From Enhydrobacter aerosaccus (GTDB lineage Bacteria; Pseudomonadota; Alphaproteobacteria; Reyranellales; Reyranellaceae), in contig CAIWTJ010000010.1 of the NCBI GenBank assembly GCA_903915535.1, positions 1-64,000 on the forward strand: a stretch of 64,000 bases of DNA. Reading direction: 5' to 3'. Below are positions 1 to 6,738 of this stretch, one piece after another. How positions within the stretch are numbered: the first letter of the stretch is position 1; each line of letters opens with the position of its first letter. The notes under the pieces were generated by a model. That model searched no databases. It saw nothing but the letters and a program-made list of their open reading frames with translations, and was not told where the DNA came from. The position numbers and the translations under genes were made by a program.

Positions 1-104
1 CATGTTTTCCGCGGCAAGAAAAGGGCTTTCCAATGCGCAAGCTTTTGGCGCCTCACGGCGCAGAACCTTGCGATCCAATAACGCCCCTCAGCACCTAAAA
101 TGCT

Positions 105-353
105 TCAATGCCAATGCGCGAGGGGTTTTTCACGGCCGACGTGATAGGCGGCGAGGCGCTTGCCGAAGGTCTCGCGCTCCACCGGCATCAGGTTCGCCTG
201 GCCCACGGTGCAGTCGAAGATCTTGGCGTAGCCGACGGCCTTCGCCTTCTCGACGTCGTCGAGATAGCCCATCAGGTCGGCCAGCGTGACGTCACCCTCG
301 GTCCTGCCGACCATCGTGCGGTCGAGATGATAGAAGGTCACATAAATCGGCAC
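105..353 (-). CDS. Short SpoIIAA/STAS-like hypothetical protein, C-terminally truncated
   Basis: Unnamed small cytosolic protein of 82 residues. The N-terminal 60 residues align by eye with the intact 134-aa protein at 60411-60815 (GDVTLADLMGYLDDV against GDVTLPEYGKFIGDL, then KIFDCT against KIIDVT), and both start GTG-CCG-ATT. The alignment continues to KPLA against GPLA and then stops, so about 50 C-terminal residues are missing. The GTG at 353 is preferred over the upstream TTG at 398 because a GGGAG-like ribosome site precedes it and it matches the paralogue's start. The fold resembles the SpoIIAA/STAS-like family; the function is unknown. It may be a decaying copy. Confidence 0.6.
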   Translation of the reverse strand: MPIYVTFYHLDRTMVGRTEGDVTLADLMGYLDDVEKAKAVGYAKIFDCTVGQANLMPVERETFGKRLAAYHVGREKPLAHWH

Positions 354-461
354 GGTTACTCCCAACGCTCGAGTTGAGTGTGGAGTACACCTTCGCAACC
401 TGCAATCGCGGCATTGTTTTAATCGTCAGTGCAGGCTGACGTATTTGTTACCGGCGATGCG

Positions 462-1541
462 TCAGGTGCGGATGTTCAGCAATTTCGCAGCAGTCTCGCC
501 CAGGATGGCGCGCTTCTCGTCGTCGCTCAGCGTTTCGCAGGCAAATATGTGATCGACCGGATGCAGCTCCCAGATGTACGGGAAGTCGCTGCCCAGCACG
601 ATCTGGCCCGAGCCCACCTGGGCGGCGAGATGGCGGATCGCCTCGGGCGTGAAGATCAGCGAGTCGAAATAGATCTGCTTCAGGTACTCGGTCGGCTTCT
701 TCTTGAGCTTGATGTTGGGATTGCAGCCGGCGGGGCCGACCAGGCAGGCGTGGTCGGAGCGGTCGGCGTAGGACGGCAGGTAGCCGCCGCCGTGGGCTGC
801 GATCACCTTCAGCCCGGGATGGCGGTCGAACGTGCCCTCGAAGATCATGTGCGACAGCGCGATCGTGGTCTCGAGCGGATTGCCGATGGTGTTGCCCAGC
901 CAGCCGTTGCCGGCCAGCCTCTTGTCGAGCTCGGGCACGCCTTGTGGGTGGATGAACAGCACCGCGCCCAGCTCCTCCGCCTTGGCCCACACCGGGCTGA
1001 AGCGCGGGTCGGAGAATTCGACGCCCGCCACGCCGCCGCCGATCGCGGCGCCCTTCAGGCCCTGCTTGCGCACGGCGGTCTCGAGTTCCTGCACGGCGAG
1101 CTCCGGCGCCTGCAGCGTGAGCGAGGCGAAGCCCGCGAAGCGGTTGGGCTGGGCTGCGCACAGCTCGGCCATCTTCTCGTTCTGCAGCTTCACGACCTTG
1201 GCCGCGAGATCGCGGTCGAGCCCGTACCAGTAGGGATTGACCGACAGCACCTCCATGTCGACGGCCTGCGCGTCCATCGCGTCGAGCCGCTTCTGGATCT
1301 CGATGAAGGCGTTGGCCGCGTAATTGACCGGCGGCAGGAACCGCCTGGCGATCTCGGGGCCGACCAGCGGCTCGACATCATGGAAATAGCAATGGGCGTG
1401 CACGTCGATGGTGCGCACCTTCTTGCCGTTCACCGCGACCGGCAAGGTGCGGCCTCCCGGATTCTGCGCGTGTGCCCGGTCGAGCAGGCCGCAGCCGCAG
1501 AACACAACACCGCCCTTGAGAAAGTTCCGGCGCGTCGTCAT
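462..1541 (-). CDS. Tat-exported amidohydrolase (ACMSD-like, amidohydrolase_2 family)
   Basis: Predicted metal-dependent hydrolase or decarboxylase of the family that includes aminocarboxymuconate-semialdehyde decarboxylase. The N-terminus carries a twin-arginine signal (TTRRNFLKG followed by a hydrophobic stretch, cleavage after AHAQ), so it acts in the periplasm. The DVHAHCYF metal motif lies near residue 47, an LFIHPQG segment is mid-protein, AAHGGGY comes further on and LGSDFPY is near the C-terminus, as usual for this TIM-barrel family. The 359-aa length is normal. GGGAGGGACG precedes the ATG. The substrate cannot be read from sequence; the next gene upstream is the frameshifted STAS-like relic. 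Confidence 0.85.
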   Translation of the reverse strand: MTTRRNFLKGGVVFCGCGLLDRAHAQNPGGRTLPVAVNGKKVRTIDVHAHCYFHDVEPLVGPEIARRFLPPVNYAANAFIEIQKRLDAMDAQAVDMEVLSVNPYWYGLDRDLAAKVVKLQNEKMAELCAAQPNRFAGFASLTLQAPELAVQELETAVRKQGLKGAAIGGGVAGVEFSDPRFSPVWAKAEELGAVLFIHPQGVPELDKRLAGNGWLGNTIGNPLETTIALSHMIFEGTFDRHPGLKVIAAHGGGYLPSYADRSDHACLVGPAGCNPNIKLKKKPTEYLKQIYFDSLIFTPEAIRHLAAQVGSGQIVLGSDFPYIWELHPVDHIFACETLSDDEKRAILGETAAKLLNIRT

Positions 1542-1577
1542 CGATCGTCCCTCCCAGGACCTTTTATTCCCGGGAGA

Positions 1578-1998
1578 TTACAACGCTTCGCCGACCTGGT
1601 CGAATTGCGGTTTGTCGAGGCCGAGCAGGCGGTAGGCCTCCTCGAGCGTGTCGGCGATCACCGGCTCGCGATGGCCCGCGGCGCGCAGCTGTTCCGCGAT
1701 CAGTCGCACGAAATCGAGTCCGGCCGTGCTGGCCGGCGGCACCACGACCCGGAAGCCGCCGATGATCGCGGGCCGCTGGCCGCGCTGGGTAAGCTTGCTG
1801 TTCGGTACCGCGAGCGCCTCGACCTGGCTGAAGTCATAGAGGCCGCGCACCTGACGTTCGCTGGCGAAGAGGCCGGCCAGGAACAACAGGACGGCGCGAT
1901 CGTGCTGCTCGATATCGTCTGAACTGAGCACGCCGGTCATGCGCGTCATGATCACATTGTGGCGGCGCTCGTAGAAACTCGTAGAAAAGAGAAAACAA
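1578..1998 (-). pseudogene. Frameshifted SpoIIAA/STAS-like gene
   Basis: The downstream frame (GTG at 1955 to the stop at 1578) encodes TGVLSSDDIEQHD, then GLYDFSQVEAL, a GFRVVVPPAS strand and a DTLEEAYRLLGL helix, the layout of the SpoIIAA/STAS-like family seen intact at 60411-60815. Its expected first strand, FYERRHNVIMTRMTG, starts upstream of any start codon in that frame. A perfect 10-bp tandem duplication at 1968-1987 separates the two parts. Deleting one copy joins the upstream frame (possible TTG at 1998 or GTG at 2034) to give FSLFYERRHNVIM. It therefore looks like a one-event frameshift, or a sequencing artefact. Translation from GTG 1955 would give a protein lacking the first strand. 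Confidence 0.65.
1968..1987. repeat. Perfect 10-bp tandem duplication
   Basis: Two adjacent copies of CTCGTAGAAA (1968-1977 and 1978-1987). Because 10 is not a multiple of three, the duplication shifts the reading frame of the STAS-like gene on the minus strand; removing one copy restores a continuous N-terminus. Confidence 0.9.
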
Positions 1999-2072
1999 TT
2001 GGGTTACTGGTCCGAGGCCGACATCGGCGGACACTAGATCACGCGTGCGTGACTGGTAAAGAAGAGCTTCAT

Positions 2073-2309
2073 TCAGAGACTCTGCTTGTTGTTGCCCGTC
2101 AGTGCGAAGGCGCCGAGCAGCAGGACTGTGCCGCCCAGCCAGAGAAGAAGGGCCGCCACGGGCGCGTGCCCGATGAAAGCCAGCGCCACGCAGGATAGCG
2201 TAAGTGCAACGTGAAGGACGGCGTAGAGGACCAGATGAGCGAAGGCGAAATAGGACCGGTAATGCTCGGTCACTTCTTCGCGCGAGGGACTGTGAGGAAT
2301 GTCGGACAT
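2073..2309 (-). CDS. aa3-type cytochrome c oxidase subunit IV-like small membrane protein
   Basis: 78-residue protein with a short charged N-terminus (EEVTEHYRSY) followed by two hydrophobic segments (about residues 23-46 and 49-70). This resembles the bacterial aa3-oxidase subunit IV (COX-IV, PF07835-like) architecture, although that family usually has one membrane span and the second segment here is extra. GGGAGAACGTC precedes the ATG. The 44-aa membrane peptide directly upstream has the same ribosome site, so the two are probably one small operon. No oxidase genes lie nearby. The family call is by pattern only. Confidence 0.6.
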   Translation of the reverse strand: MSDIPHSPSREEVTEHYRSYFAFAHLVLYAVLHVALTLSCVALAFIGHAPVAALLLWLGGTVLLLGAFALTGNNKQSL

Positions 2310-2329
2310 GACGTTCTCCCAGATCGGTT

Positions 2330-2464
2330 TCAGAGGACTCCGGCGATCATCAGTACGAAGGCGGCGGTGCACAGCACCGCGAGGAACCGGAACGTGCCGA
2401 GCGAGATGTCTCGGATTTCGCCGTCGTGCGGCTCCATGAGGGCGCGTTCGCTGTGGTCCTGCAT
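2330..2464 (-). CDS. 44-aa single-span membrane peptide
   Basis: ATG at 2464 preceded by GGGAGAACAC, almost the same leader as the next gene. The peptide is polar at its start (MQDHSERALMEPHDGE) and ends in one hydrophobic span (FRFLAVLCTAAFVLMIAGVL). The stop lies 20 bp upstream of the following gene, so the two are probably co-transcribed. The family is not recognised; a structural or accessory subunit of a membrane complex is possible. It is easily missed because of its length. Confidence 0.6.
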   Translation of the reverse strand: MQDHSERALMEPHDGEIRDISLGTFRFLAVLCTAAFVLMIAGVL

Positions 2465-2546
2465 CGTGTTCTCCCGCCGGGCAACGACCTCCGGTCAAGG
2501 ATAGAACCCGCCCGGCGCGCCAGGGTTGCCTGCAGTCCGCACGAAT

Positions 2547-2582
2547 CCCTCACGGCCCAAACGAGGGTAAGGGCCGTGAGGG
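2547..2582. terminator. Strong inverted repeat, 12-bp arms
   Basis: CCCTCACGGCCC and GGGCCGTGAGGG pair perfectly around a 12-nt loop. It lies downstream of the minus-strand gene at 2647-3003. There is no T-tract, so it may be a processing or barrier hairpin rather than a classical terminator. Confidence 0.55.
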
Positions 2583-2587
2583 CGAGG

Positions 2588-2611
2588 ACGCCGGGAGGGG
2601 AGTCCCGGCGT
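2588..2611. terminator. Second inverted repeat, 9-bp arms
   Basis: ACGCCGGGA and TCCCGGCGT pair perfectly around a 6-nt loop, 6 bp from the previous hairpin. The pair of hairpins separates the gene ending at 2647 from the small-membrane-protein operon that starts at 2464. Confidence 0.55.
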
Positions 2612-2646
2612 ACTCCGCTCGTGCTGCAGGTTACGCGTGCCGTTAG

Positions 2647-3003
2647 CTACTTGGAGGGTGCCGTGCTGGCGCCGACGCTGGCGCCGGTCGATGCGCCGGC
2701 CCCGACGCCGGTGCTCGTGCCGCCCATACCGCTGGTCGTGCTGGTCCCCACGCCCGTGCTGGTGCTCGCGCCGACGCCCGCGCTGGTGCCGCCGACCCTC
2801 GCGCCCGCGCCCGTACCGGTGTTCAGGTTGGTGCTGGTGCCGGTCGACGGCATGTTGGTCGTCCCGGTGCTCGTGCCGATGCCCGTGCTGCCGCCGACGC
2901 TGGTGCCGGCGCCGATGCCGGTCGACTGCGCGTGGGCGGAGACGCCCGCGAACGAAAGCGCGATCGCGGCGACGGGAGCCATAACGAGGGCAAACTTCTT
3001 CAT
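2647..3003 (-). CDS. Secreted low-complexity Gly/Thr/Ser-repeat protein
   Basis: 118-residue exported protein. An N-terminal Sec signal (MKKFALVMAP and a hydrophobic stretch ending AHAQ) is followed entirely by degenerate repeats of the type STG-(I/V)-GAGTS and TSTGVG, with no Cys and almost no hydrophobic core. The ATG at 3003 is chosen because AGGAGGA lies 8 nt upstream. The repeat is presumably disordered and extracytoplasmic. The function is unknown; the DNA is internally repetitive and prone to slippage. Confidence 0.75.
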   Translation of the reverse strand: MKKFALVMAPVAAIALSFAGVSAHAQSTGIGAGTSVGGSTGIGTSTGTTNMPSTGTSTNLNTGTGAGARVGGTSAGVGASTSTGVGTSTTSGMGGTSTGVGAGASTGASVGASTAPSK

Positions 3004-3061
3004 GTGATCCTCCTGTTGGTTGTTGTGGGGAGACAACACGCGGAGGGAAGGCGGGGTTGCA

Positions 3062-3583
3062 TCACGCGGCGATATCCATCGGTTGCCGGTCGATAGCGCC
3101 CTTCAAACGGCGATAAACGGCAGCTGCGACAAGAAAGCAGCGCCAGGCTTGCCGCCGCCGCACCAGGTATCCGCGCAGGTCGATCACCGTCGCGTCGGCC
3201 GCCTCGGCCCAGTACAGGCGGTGGCTCTCGGGCCGGCCGCCATCGAGGGCCGCGGCGCGCTGTCGGCGAAGCTTTGCCACGAGCTCGGCAAGGCGCCACT
3301 GCGCCACGTCGAGATGCAGGTGGCAGTTCACCACGCGCGCCGCGGCCCTCTCGTGCGGCAGGCGCCATTCCTCCGACGGATGCGATCCGTGACTTTCGGT
3401 CTCCGGATCGCCCGCGAGCAGGCGCCACTCCGCCACGGCCCACTCGAGCTCTGTCCGGCAGGTTTCCACCAGCCAGAGACGGGGCGACGGCGCCCCCCGC
3501 CACGCAATGCACGCCAGGCGTCGGGCAACGAACGAGGGAGAAGCGGGCTGCCGTTGCAAGGCCTGCGGTACGGGGGAGGGCAT
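3062..3583 (-). CDS. Repressor-controlled hypothetical protein of the prophage-like region
   Basis: Protein of about 173 residues, rich in Arg, Trp and Ala, with a helical C-terminal half (LYWAEAADATVIDLRGYLVRR); no known domain recognised. The coding claim rests mainly on its promoter. A TTGACA -35, a perfect repressor-type palindrome and an AATATT -10 lie immediately upstream, an arrangement repeated at 6437-6465. The -10 touches an ATG at 3589, so transcription should start near the second ATG at 3583, giving a leaderless message that encodes MPSPVPQALQ. No ribosome site is visible. A role as a phage early or accessory gene is inferred. Confidence 0.55.
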   Translation of the reverse strand: MPSPVPQALQRQPASPSFVARRLACIAWRGAPSPRLWLVETCRTELEWAVAEWRLLAGDPETESHGSHPSEEWRLPHERAAARVVNCHLHLDVAQWRLAELVAKLRRQRAAALDGGRPESHRLYWAEAADATVIDLRGYLVRRRQAWRCFLVAAAVYRRLKGAIDRQPMDIAA

Positions 3584-3589
3584 CGGCAT

Positions 3590-3618
3590 AATATTGCGTA
3601 TATCGCAATCAATGTCAA
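3590..3618 (-). promoter_or_regulatory. Promoter with embedded palindromic repressor operator
   Basis: On the minus strand: TTGACA (3618-3613), a 17-bp spacer, then AATATT (3595-3590). The spacer contains the perfect palindrome ATTGCGTATATCGCAAT (3593-3609), the same half-site ATTGCG-N5-CGCAAT found three times around the S24 repressor gene at 6.4 kb. A repressor bound here would block RNA polymerase. The predicted transcript starts at about 3583, on an ATG. Confidence 0.7.
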
Positions 3619-3688
3619 TGCGAAAATAGCATCTGTAAACCGGACCGTACGGGGTGACGCCGGGCGTCTGCCGCGCGACAGTGCGGCC

Positions 3689-4174
3689 ATGAAAGAAATC
3701 GCGTTATGGACGGCCCTGTTCGCTGCCGTCACCGTCGGGGCCATCGCTTTCGAGCTGCGCCGTGACGTCGTTCCGCTCTGGCGCCTGGCCCTTGCCCCCC
3801 TTGCCGCCGTCGCGTGCGCGCTGTCGCTCCCGCCCGAGCCGCGCTGGCTGGGCGCGGCGATCGGCGCTGCCGTGGTCGGTGTCGTGGCGGGCAGCGTGCG
3901 CGGCCTCTCGACGACGCTGCGGGTCGATCACATGTGGAAGCTGGTGCGCCTGAGACGGGTCGAGGTGGACGGCCTCGCGGTCGCCCTGGTGTTGGCGATC
4001 GTGGCCGGCGCCAACATCGCGCCGGTCGTCGAATTCGTCACCCAACGGTTCACGCCGCCGCCCTTCGCCGCCATCGCCTTTCTGTGCGCCGGCTATCTGG
4101 TCGGGCGCGCCGCATCGATCGGTGTTCGCAGCCGCTCGACCCCGCACGACGACATGCGGCCGGACGCCGTCTAA
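3689..4174 (+). CDS. Membrane protein, tandem paralogue 1
   Basis: 161-residue integral membrane protein with about four hydrophobic spans. It shares segments with the next gene: ELRRDVVPLWR against ELKGNAVPLWR, GSVRGL followed by an ADH/VDH-KLVRL loop, and LCAGYLVGRA against LCAGYLTGRA. The two are a tandem duplication. ATG 3689 follows GCGGCC without a clear Shine-Dalgarno sequence. It lies about 80 bp downstream of the divergent repressor operator. The function is unknown. Confidence 0.65.
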   Translation: MKEIALWTALFAAVTVGAIAFELRRDVVPLWRLALAPLAAVACALSLPPEPRWLGAAIGAAVVGVVAGSVRGLSTTLRVDHMWKLVRLRRVEVDGLAVALVLAIVAGANIAPVVEFVTQRFTPPPFAAIAFLCAGYLVGRAASIGVRSRSTPHDDMRPDAV

Positions 4175-4294
4175 CGCCCGGCGCCGCCACCGGATAATTG
4201 CAGTCCGCTGCCAGCGTGGTGCCGTGCGGCGAAGGATATTGCCGCCGGAATTGAGCGCTTGTATTGGGAGAGTTCGACAGGAACGGCTGCTCCC

Positions 4295-4792
4295 ATGTTG
4301 CCTGCATTGTACATCACCCACCTCTTTGCCGCGCTGCTCGCGCTGGCCGGGTGGTGGGCGATCCGGTTCGAGCTGAAGGGCAATGCGGTGCCGCTCTGGC
4401 GATTTTTCGTTCCGGCGGCCGCGATCCTGCTGTGCTCGCTTGCCATGCTGGGCGGCCTGTCGTCGCGAGGCCGCGGCCTCCTGCTGGTGGCGCTGTTCCT
4501 GGGCGTGGCGTCGGGCAGCGTGCGCGGCCTCTGGCTGCTCATGCGCGCCGATCACGCATCCAAGCTGGTACGGCTTTCGCGCGTGCGCGATGGCCTCATC
4601 GTGGCCTTCGCCGCCGTCGTGTTCGCCGTGATCGATGTCGGCGTCACCTTCCGCGCCGCCGCAGGCGCGGCGCCGTCACCTGTCTTCGCCGCGGCCGTGG
4701 CACTGTGCGCGGGCTATCTCACCGGCCGCGCGATCGTCATCGTCTCGCGCTCGGGGTCGGCCCAGCATCGCGACATGAGATCGAAGCGCTAG
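4295..4792 (+). CDS. Membrane protein, tandem paralogue 2
   Basis: 165-residue membrane protein with about four spans, paralogous to the gene immediately upstream (same SVRGL, KLVRL and LCAGYL-GR motifs and a similar polar C-terminus ending in a basic stretch). The ATG at 4295 is chosen over the TTG at 4259 because the protein then starts at the first membrane span, as in the paralogue. The stop overlaps the convergent gene by 4 bp. The function is unknown. Confidence 0.65.
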   Translation: MLPALYITHLFAALLALAGWWAIRFELKGNAVPLWRFFVPAAAILLCSLAMLGGLSSRGRGLLLVALFLGVASGSVRGLWLLMRADHASKLVRLSRVRDGLIVAFAAVVFAVIDVGVTFRAAAGAAPSPVFAAAVALCAGYLTGRAIVIVSRSGSAQHRDMRSKR

Positions 4793-5220
4793 TCGTCTTC
4801 GCGGTTGGCGAACCATTGCCGCGAATCGCCCGCGACCAGCAGCGCGCACGAGCCGAACTGCAGCGCGCCCTGGGCCAGCGCCAGCACGGTCTCGAGATGG
4901 ATCGCGCCGCCGTGCCGCAGCAGGGCGAACCAGGGCGCCACGCCCAGCGCCGACAGCACGATCAGGATCCACTTGCAGCGCGTGCTGCCACGCCGGCTGA
5001 TCCGCGCCACCAGGAAGAACACCAGGCCCGACACCGTGCAGAGCGCGATGGCGAACACGATCGGACTCAGCCGGCCGCGCAGCAGGTGATTGTAGGTGAG
5101 GGTGGCGTTGGCCCAGCCCAGCACCAGTGCCGTACCCTGCAGCCGTTCGAACAGCCGGATCGAGCCCGGCGGGCCGCCGTCCGTGGGAACTGAAAGTCCC
5201 TTCAGGATGTTAACGGTCAT
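4789..5220 (-). CDS. Small polytopic membrane protein
   Basis: 143-residue protein with about four predicted spans (TALVLGWANATL; PIVFAIALCTVSGLVFFLVA; WILIVLSALGVAPWFAL; and a C-terminal LALAQGALQFGSCALLVAG), the layout of small DoxX/SPW-like unknown membrane proteins. ATG 5220 is preferred to the upstream in-frame start at 5259, which would overlap the divergent MORN gene. It is convergent with, and overlaps by 4 bp, the preceding membrane gene. The function is unknown. Confidence 0.6.
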   Translation of the reverse strand: MTVNILKGLSVPTDGGPPGSIRLFERLQGTALVLGWANATLTYNHLLRGRLSPIVFAIALCTVSGLVFFLVARISRRGSTRCKWILIVLSALGVAPWFALLRHGGAIHLETVLALAQGALQFGSCALLVAGDSRQWFANREDD

Positions 5221-5253
5221 TGCGGTAGTGTCCGCCCGCAGGGAGGGGTTGTA

Positions 5254-5751
5254 ATGCAATTATATGTACCGTTTGTTGCGGCGATGGTCGCGATGGCGGG
5301 CTCCTTCATTGCGGTCCCGGCGTCCGCCCAGCCCGCGGCCACTCTACCGCCCGCGCTCGACTCGCTGACCGGCTGGGTCGCCGACCCCAAGACCGGCTGC
5401 AAGATCTGGGACGCCGCTCCGGATCCGGCCGAGAAGGTCAGCTGGTCGGGCAAGTGCGAGGCCGGCATGGCCGACGGCGAGGGCACGCTCCAGTTCTACA
5501 TCGGCGACAAGCCGGCCGCGCGCTACGAGGGCGAGATGCGCAACGGCCGCGCCGACGGCCACGGCGTCTACGTAGCGCCCGACGGGGCGCGCTACGAGGG
5601 CGGCTGGCGCAACAATGCGGCCAGCGGCCCGGGCGTCTACACCAAGGCGGGCGTGCGTTCGGAAGGGATGTGGTTCAACGGTTGCCTGAAGCAGGGCGCG
5701 GCCGAACTCGCCGTCGGCGTGACGCGCGAGTCGTGTGGCTTCAAACCCTAG
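5254..5751 (+). CDS. Exported MORN-repeat protein
   Basis: 165 residues. A Sec signal peptide (MQLYVPFVAAMVAMAG, cleavage after ASAQ) is followed by two to three MORN repeats: GEGTLQFY, YEGEMRNGRADGHGVYV and YEGGWRNNAASGPGVYT. Four Cys residues (KTGCKIW, SGKCEAG, NGCLKQG and ESCGF) could form disulfides in the periplasm. MORN repeats usually act as binding or envelope-associated scaffolds; the specific role is unknown. The stop lies 3 bp from the end of the convergent repressor gene. Confidence 0.75.
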   Translation: MQLYVPFVAAMVAMAGSFIAVPASAQPAATLPPALDSLTGWVADPKTGCKIWDAAPDPAEKVSWSGKCEAGMADGEGTLQFYIGDKPAARYEGEMRNGRADGHGVYVAPDGARYEGGWRNNAASGPGVYTKAGVRSEGMWFNGCLKQGAAELAVGVTRESCGFKP

Positions 5752-5754
5752 GCT

Positions 5755-6378
5755 TCAACCGTAGCGCTTCTCGGTGATGCACAGCGCCTTCGCCCATTTC
5801 TTCTTCGGCAGGTTGAAGTCCTTGGGCGGATTGTACTGGCGCACATGCCAGTGGTCGGGGGTGACCTTCAGCAGGCGCTTCACCAGCGCCAGCATCGTGC
5901 CGCTGGCGTCTTCCTGGATGAACACGCAGTCGGTGCCCGGGCGCACCGGGATCGTCGGATTCACCACCACCTGGTCGCCGTGCTCGATCGCCGGGCTCAT
6001 GCTGGCGCCGATCACGTAGAAGGCGAACGGCGCCTTCACGCCCTGCATGCGCTCGCTGCGGCGGATGTAGTCGATCGGTTCGGTCGTCAGCACGATCGAG
6101 CCGTCGCTGCCGGCCTCGGCCGACGCCCACACCGGAACGTCCGGACGGTCGCCGCTTTGCGGGATCGCGGAGATCATCTGGCTGTAGAGGCCGGTGCCGT
6201 CGTCGGGCGGCGTGGCCTTCAGGTAGCCCAGGATCGTCGGCAGTTCGTTTGCCTTGATCAGGCGCTCGCCCTTCAGCATGCGGTTGACGGCGGCGGCGTC
6301 CTTTCCGAGGGCGCGCGCGAGACCTGCCTGGCTGAAGCCGGGCCGGTCGAGTTGTTCGGCAATCCACTTGATATCCAT
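5755..6378 (-). CDS. Phage-type repressor (HTH plus S24 peptidase domain)
   Basis: 207-residue CI/LexA-like regulator. Residues 1-45 form an XRE-like helix-turn-helix (FSQAGLARALGKDAAAVNRM). The C-terminal S24 domain has the nucleophile serine in VIGASMSPAIEHGD and the general-base lysine in MLALVKRLLK, so RecA-stimulated self-cleavage is likely, by analogy with LexA and CI. Three palindromic operators lie between this gene and the divergent early gene at 6474, and a fourth controls the gene at 3583. The ATG at 6378 (DIKWIAEQL) is preferred over the GTG-type start at 6462, which would place the operators inside the gene. It is the control centre of the prophage-like region. Confidence 0.85.
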   Translation of the reverse strand: MDIKWIAEQLDRPGFSQAGLARALGKDAAAVNRMLKGERLIKANELPTILGYLKATPPDDGTGLYSQMISAIPQSGDRPDVPVWASAEAGSDGSIVLTTEPIDYIRRSERMQGVKAPFAFYVIGASMSPAIEHGDQVVVNPTIPVRPGTDCVFIQEDASGTMLALVKRLLKVTPDHWHVRQYNPPKDFNLPKKKWAKALCITEKRYG

Positions 6379-6393
6379 ACATCTAGTGTGCCT

Positions 6394-6414
6394 CTGTTGC
6401 GTGATCCGCAACAG
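6394..6414. promoter_or_regulatory. Repressor operator O1
   Basis: Perfect 8-bp palindrome arms, CTGTTGCG-TGATC-CGCAACAG, with the same TTGCG-N5-CGCAA core as the other operators. It lies 16 bp upstream of the repressor ATG, positioned for autoregulation. Confidence 0.7.
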
Positions 6415-6429
6415 TGCGTATATCGCAAC
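6413..6429. promoter_or_regulatory. Repressor operator O2
   Basis: GTGCG-TATAT-CGCAAC, a slightly imperfect copy of the palindrome (the core TGCG-TATAT-CGCA is symmetric). It abuts O1, suggesting cooperative binding. Confidence 0.6.
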
Positions 6430-6436
6430 AAAAATC

Positions 6437-6465
6437 TTGACATGTAATTGCGATAGACGCAATTA
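6437..6465 (+). promoter_or_regulatory. Early promoter with operator O3; predicted leaderless transcript
   Basis: TTGACA (6437-6442), a 17-bp spacer and CAATTA (6460-6465; AATTAT with an 18-bp spacer is an alternative). The spacer holds operator O3, AATTGCG-ATAGA-CGCAATT (6446-6464), with perfect 7-bp arms. The ATG at 6474 starts 8 nt after the -10, and no Shine-Dalgarno sequence is present, so the mRNA probably begins at or next to the start codon. Confidence 0.7.
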
Positions 6466-6473
6466 TCGCAACC

Positions 6474-6737
6474 ATGCTCCAAGGCTTCCTGATCCGGCGC
6501 GCCGCCAGGCTCCGCCGCGAGGTCGTCGACCGCGAACGCGCACTCTACGGCCGGCATTTCGACGACGCGATCTTCCTGCGCAAGCGCGGCTTCGGCGTGC
6601 ATGTCGAGGCGACGCCGCACGGCCGCCGCTTCCGTCTCGGCAACCGGCTGATCAGCGGTACCGAGCTCAAGGCCGTCGTCGCGCGCGAACGGCGTCTCCT
6701 CAAGCATGCCCGCAAAAACACCAGCGAAGGAAACTGA
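6474..6737 (+). CDS. Prophage early protein, unknown
   Basis: 87-residue basic protein (many Arg; RRAARLRREVVDRERA, then a GFGVHVEATPHGRRF strand and a basic helical end). It is the first gene of the repressor-controlled early operon; its ATG sits at the predicted transcription start. The next gene begins 1 bp after its stop. A DNA-interacting or regulatory role is possible from its charge and position. No family recognised. Confidence 0.6.
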   Translation: MLQGFLIRRAARLRREVVDRERALYGRHFDDAIFLRKRGFGVHVEATPHGRRFRLGNRLISGTELKAVVARERRLLKHARKNTSEGN

Positions 6738-6738
6738 C

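Noticed and set aside
1-104. Short plus-strand frame at the left edge
   Set aside because: Arg/Ser-rich shadow with no start signal; nothing else recognisable lies left of 105.
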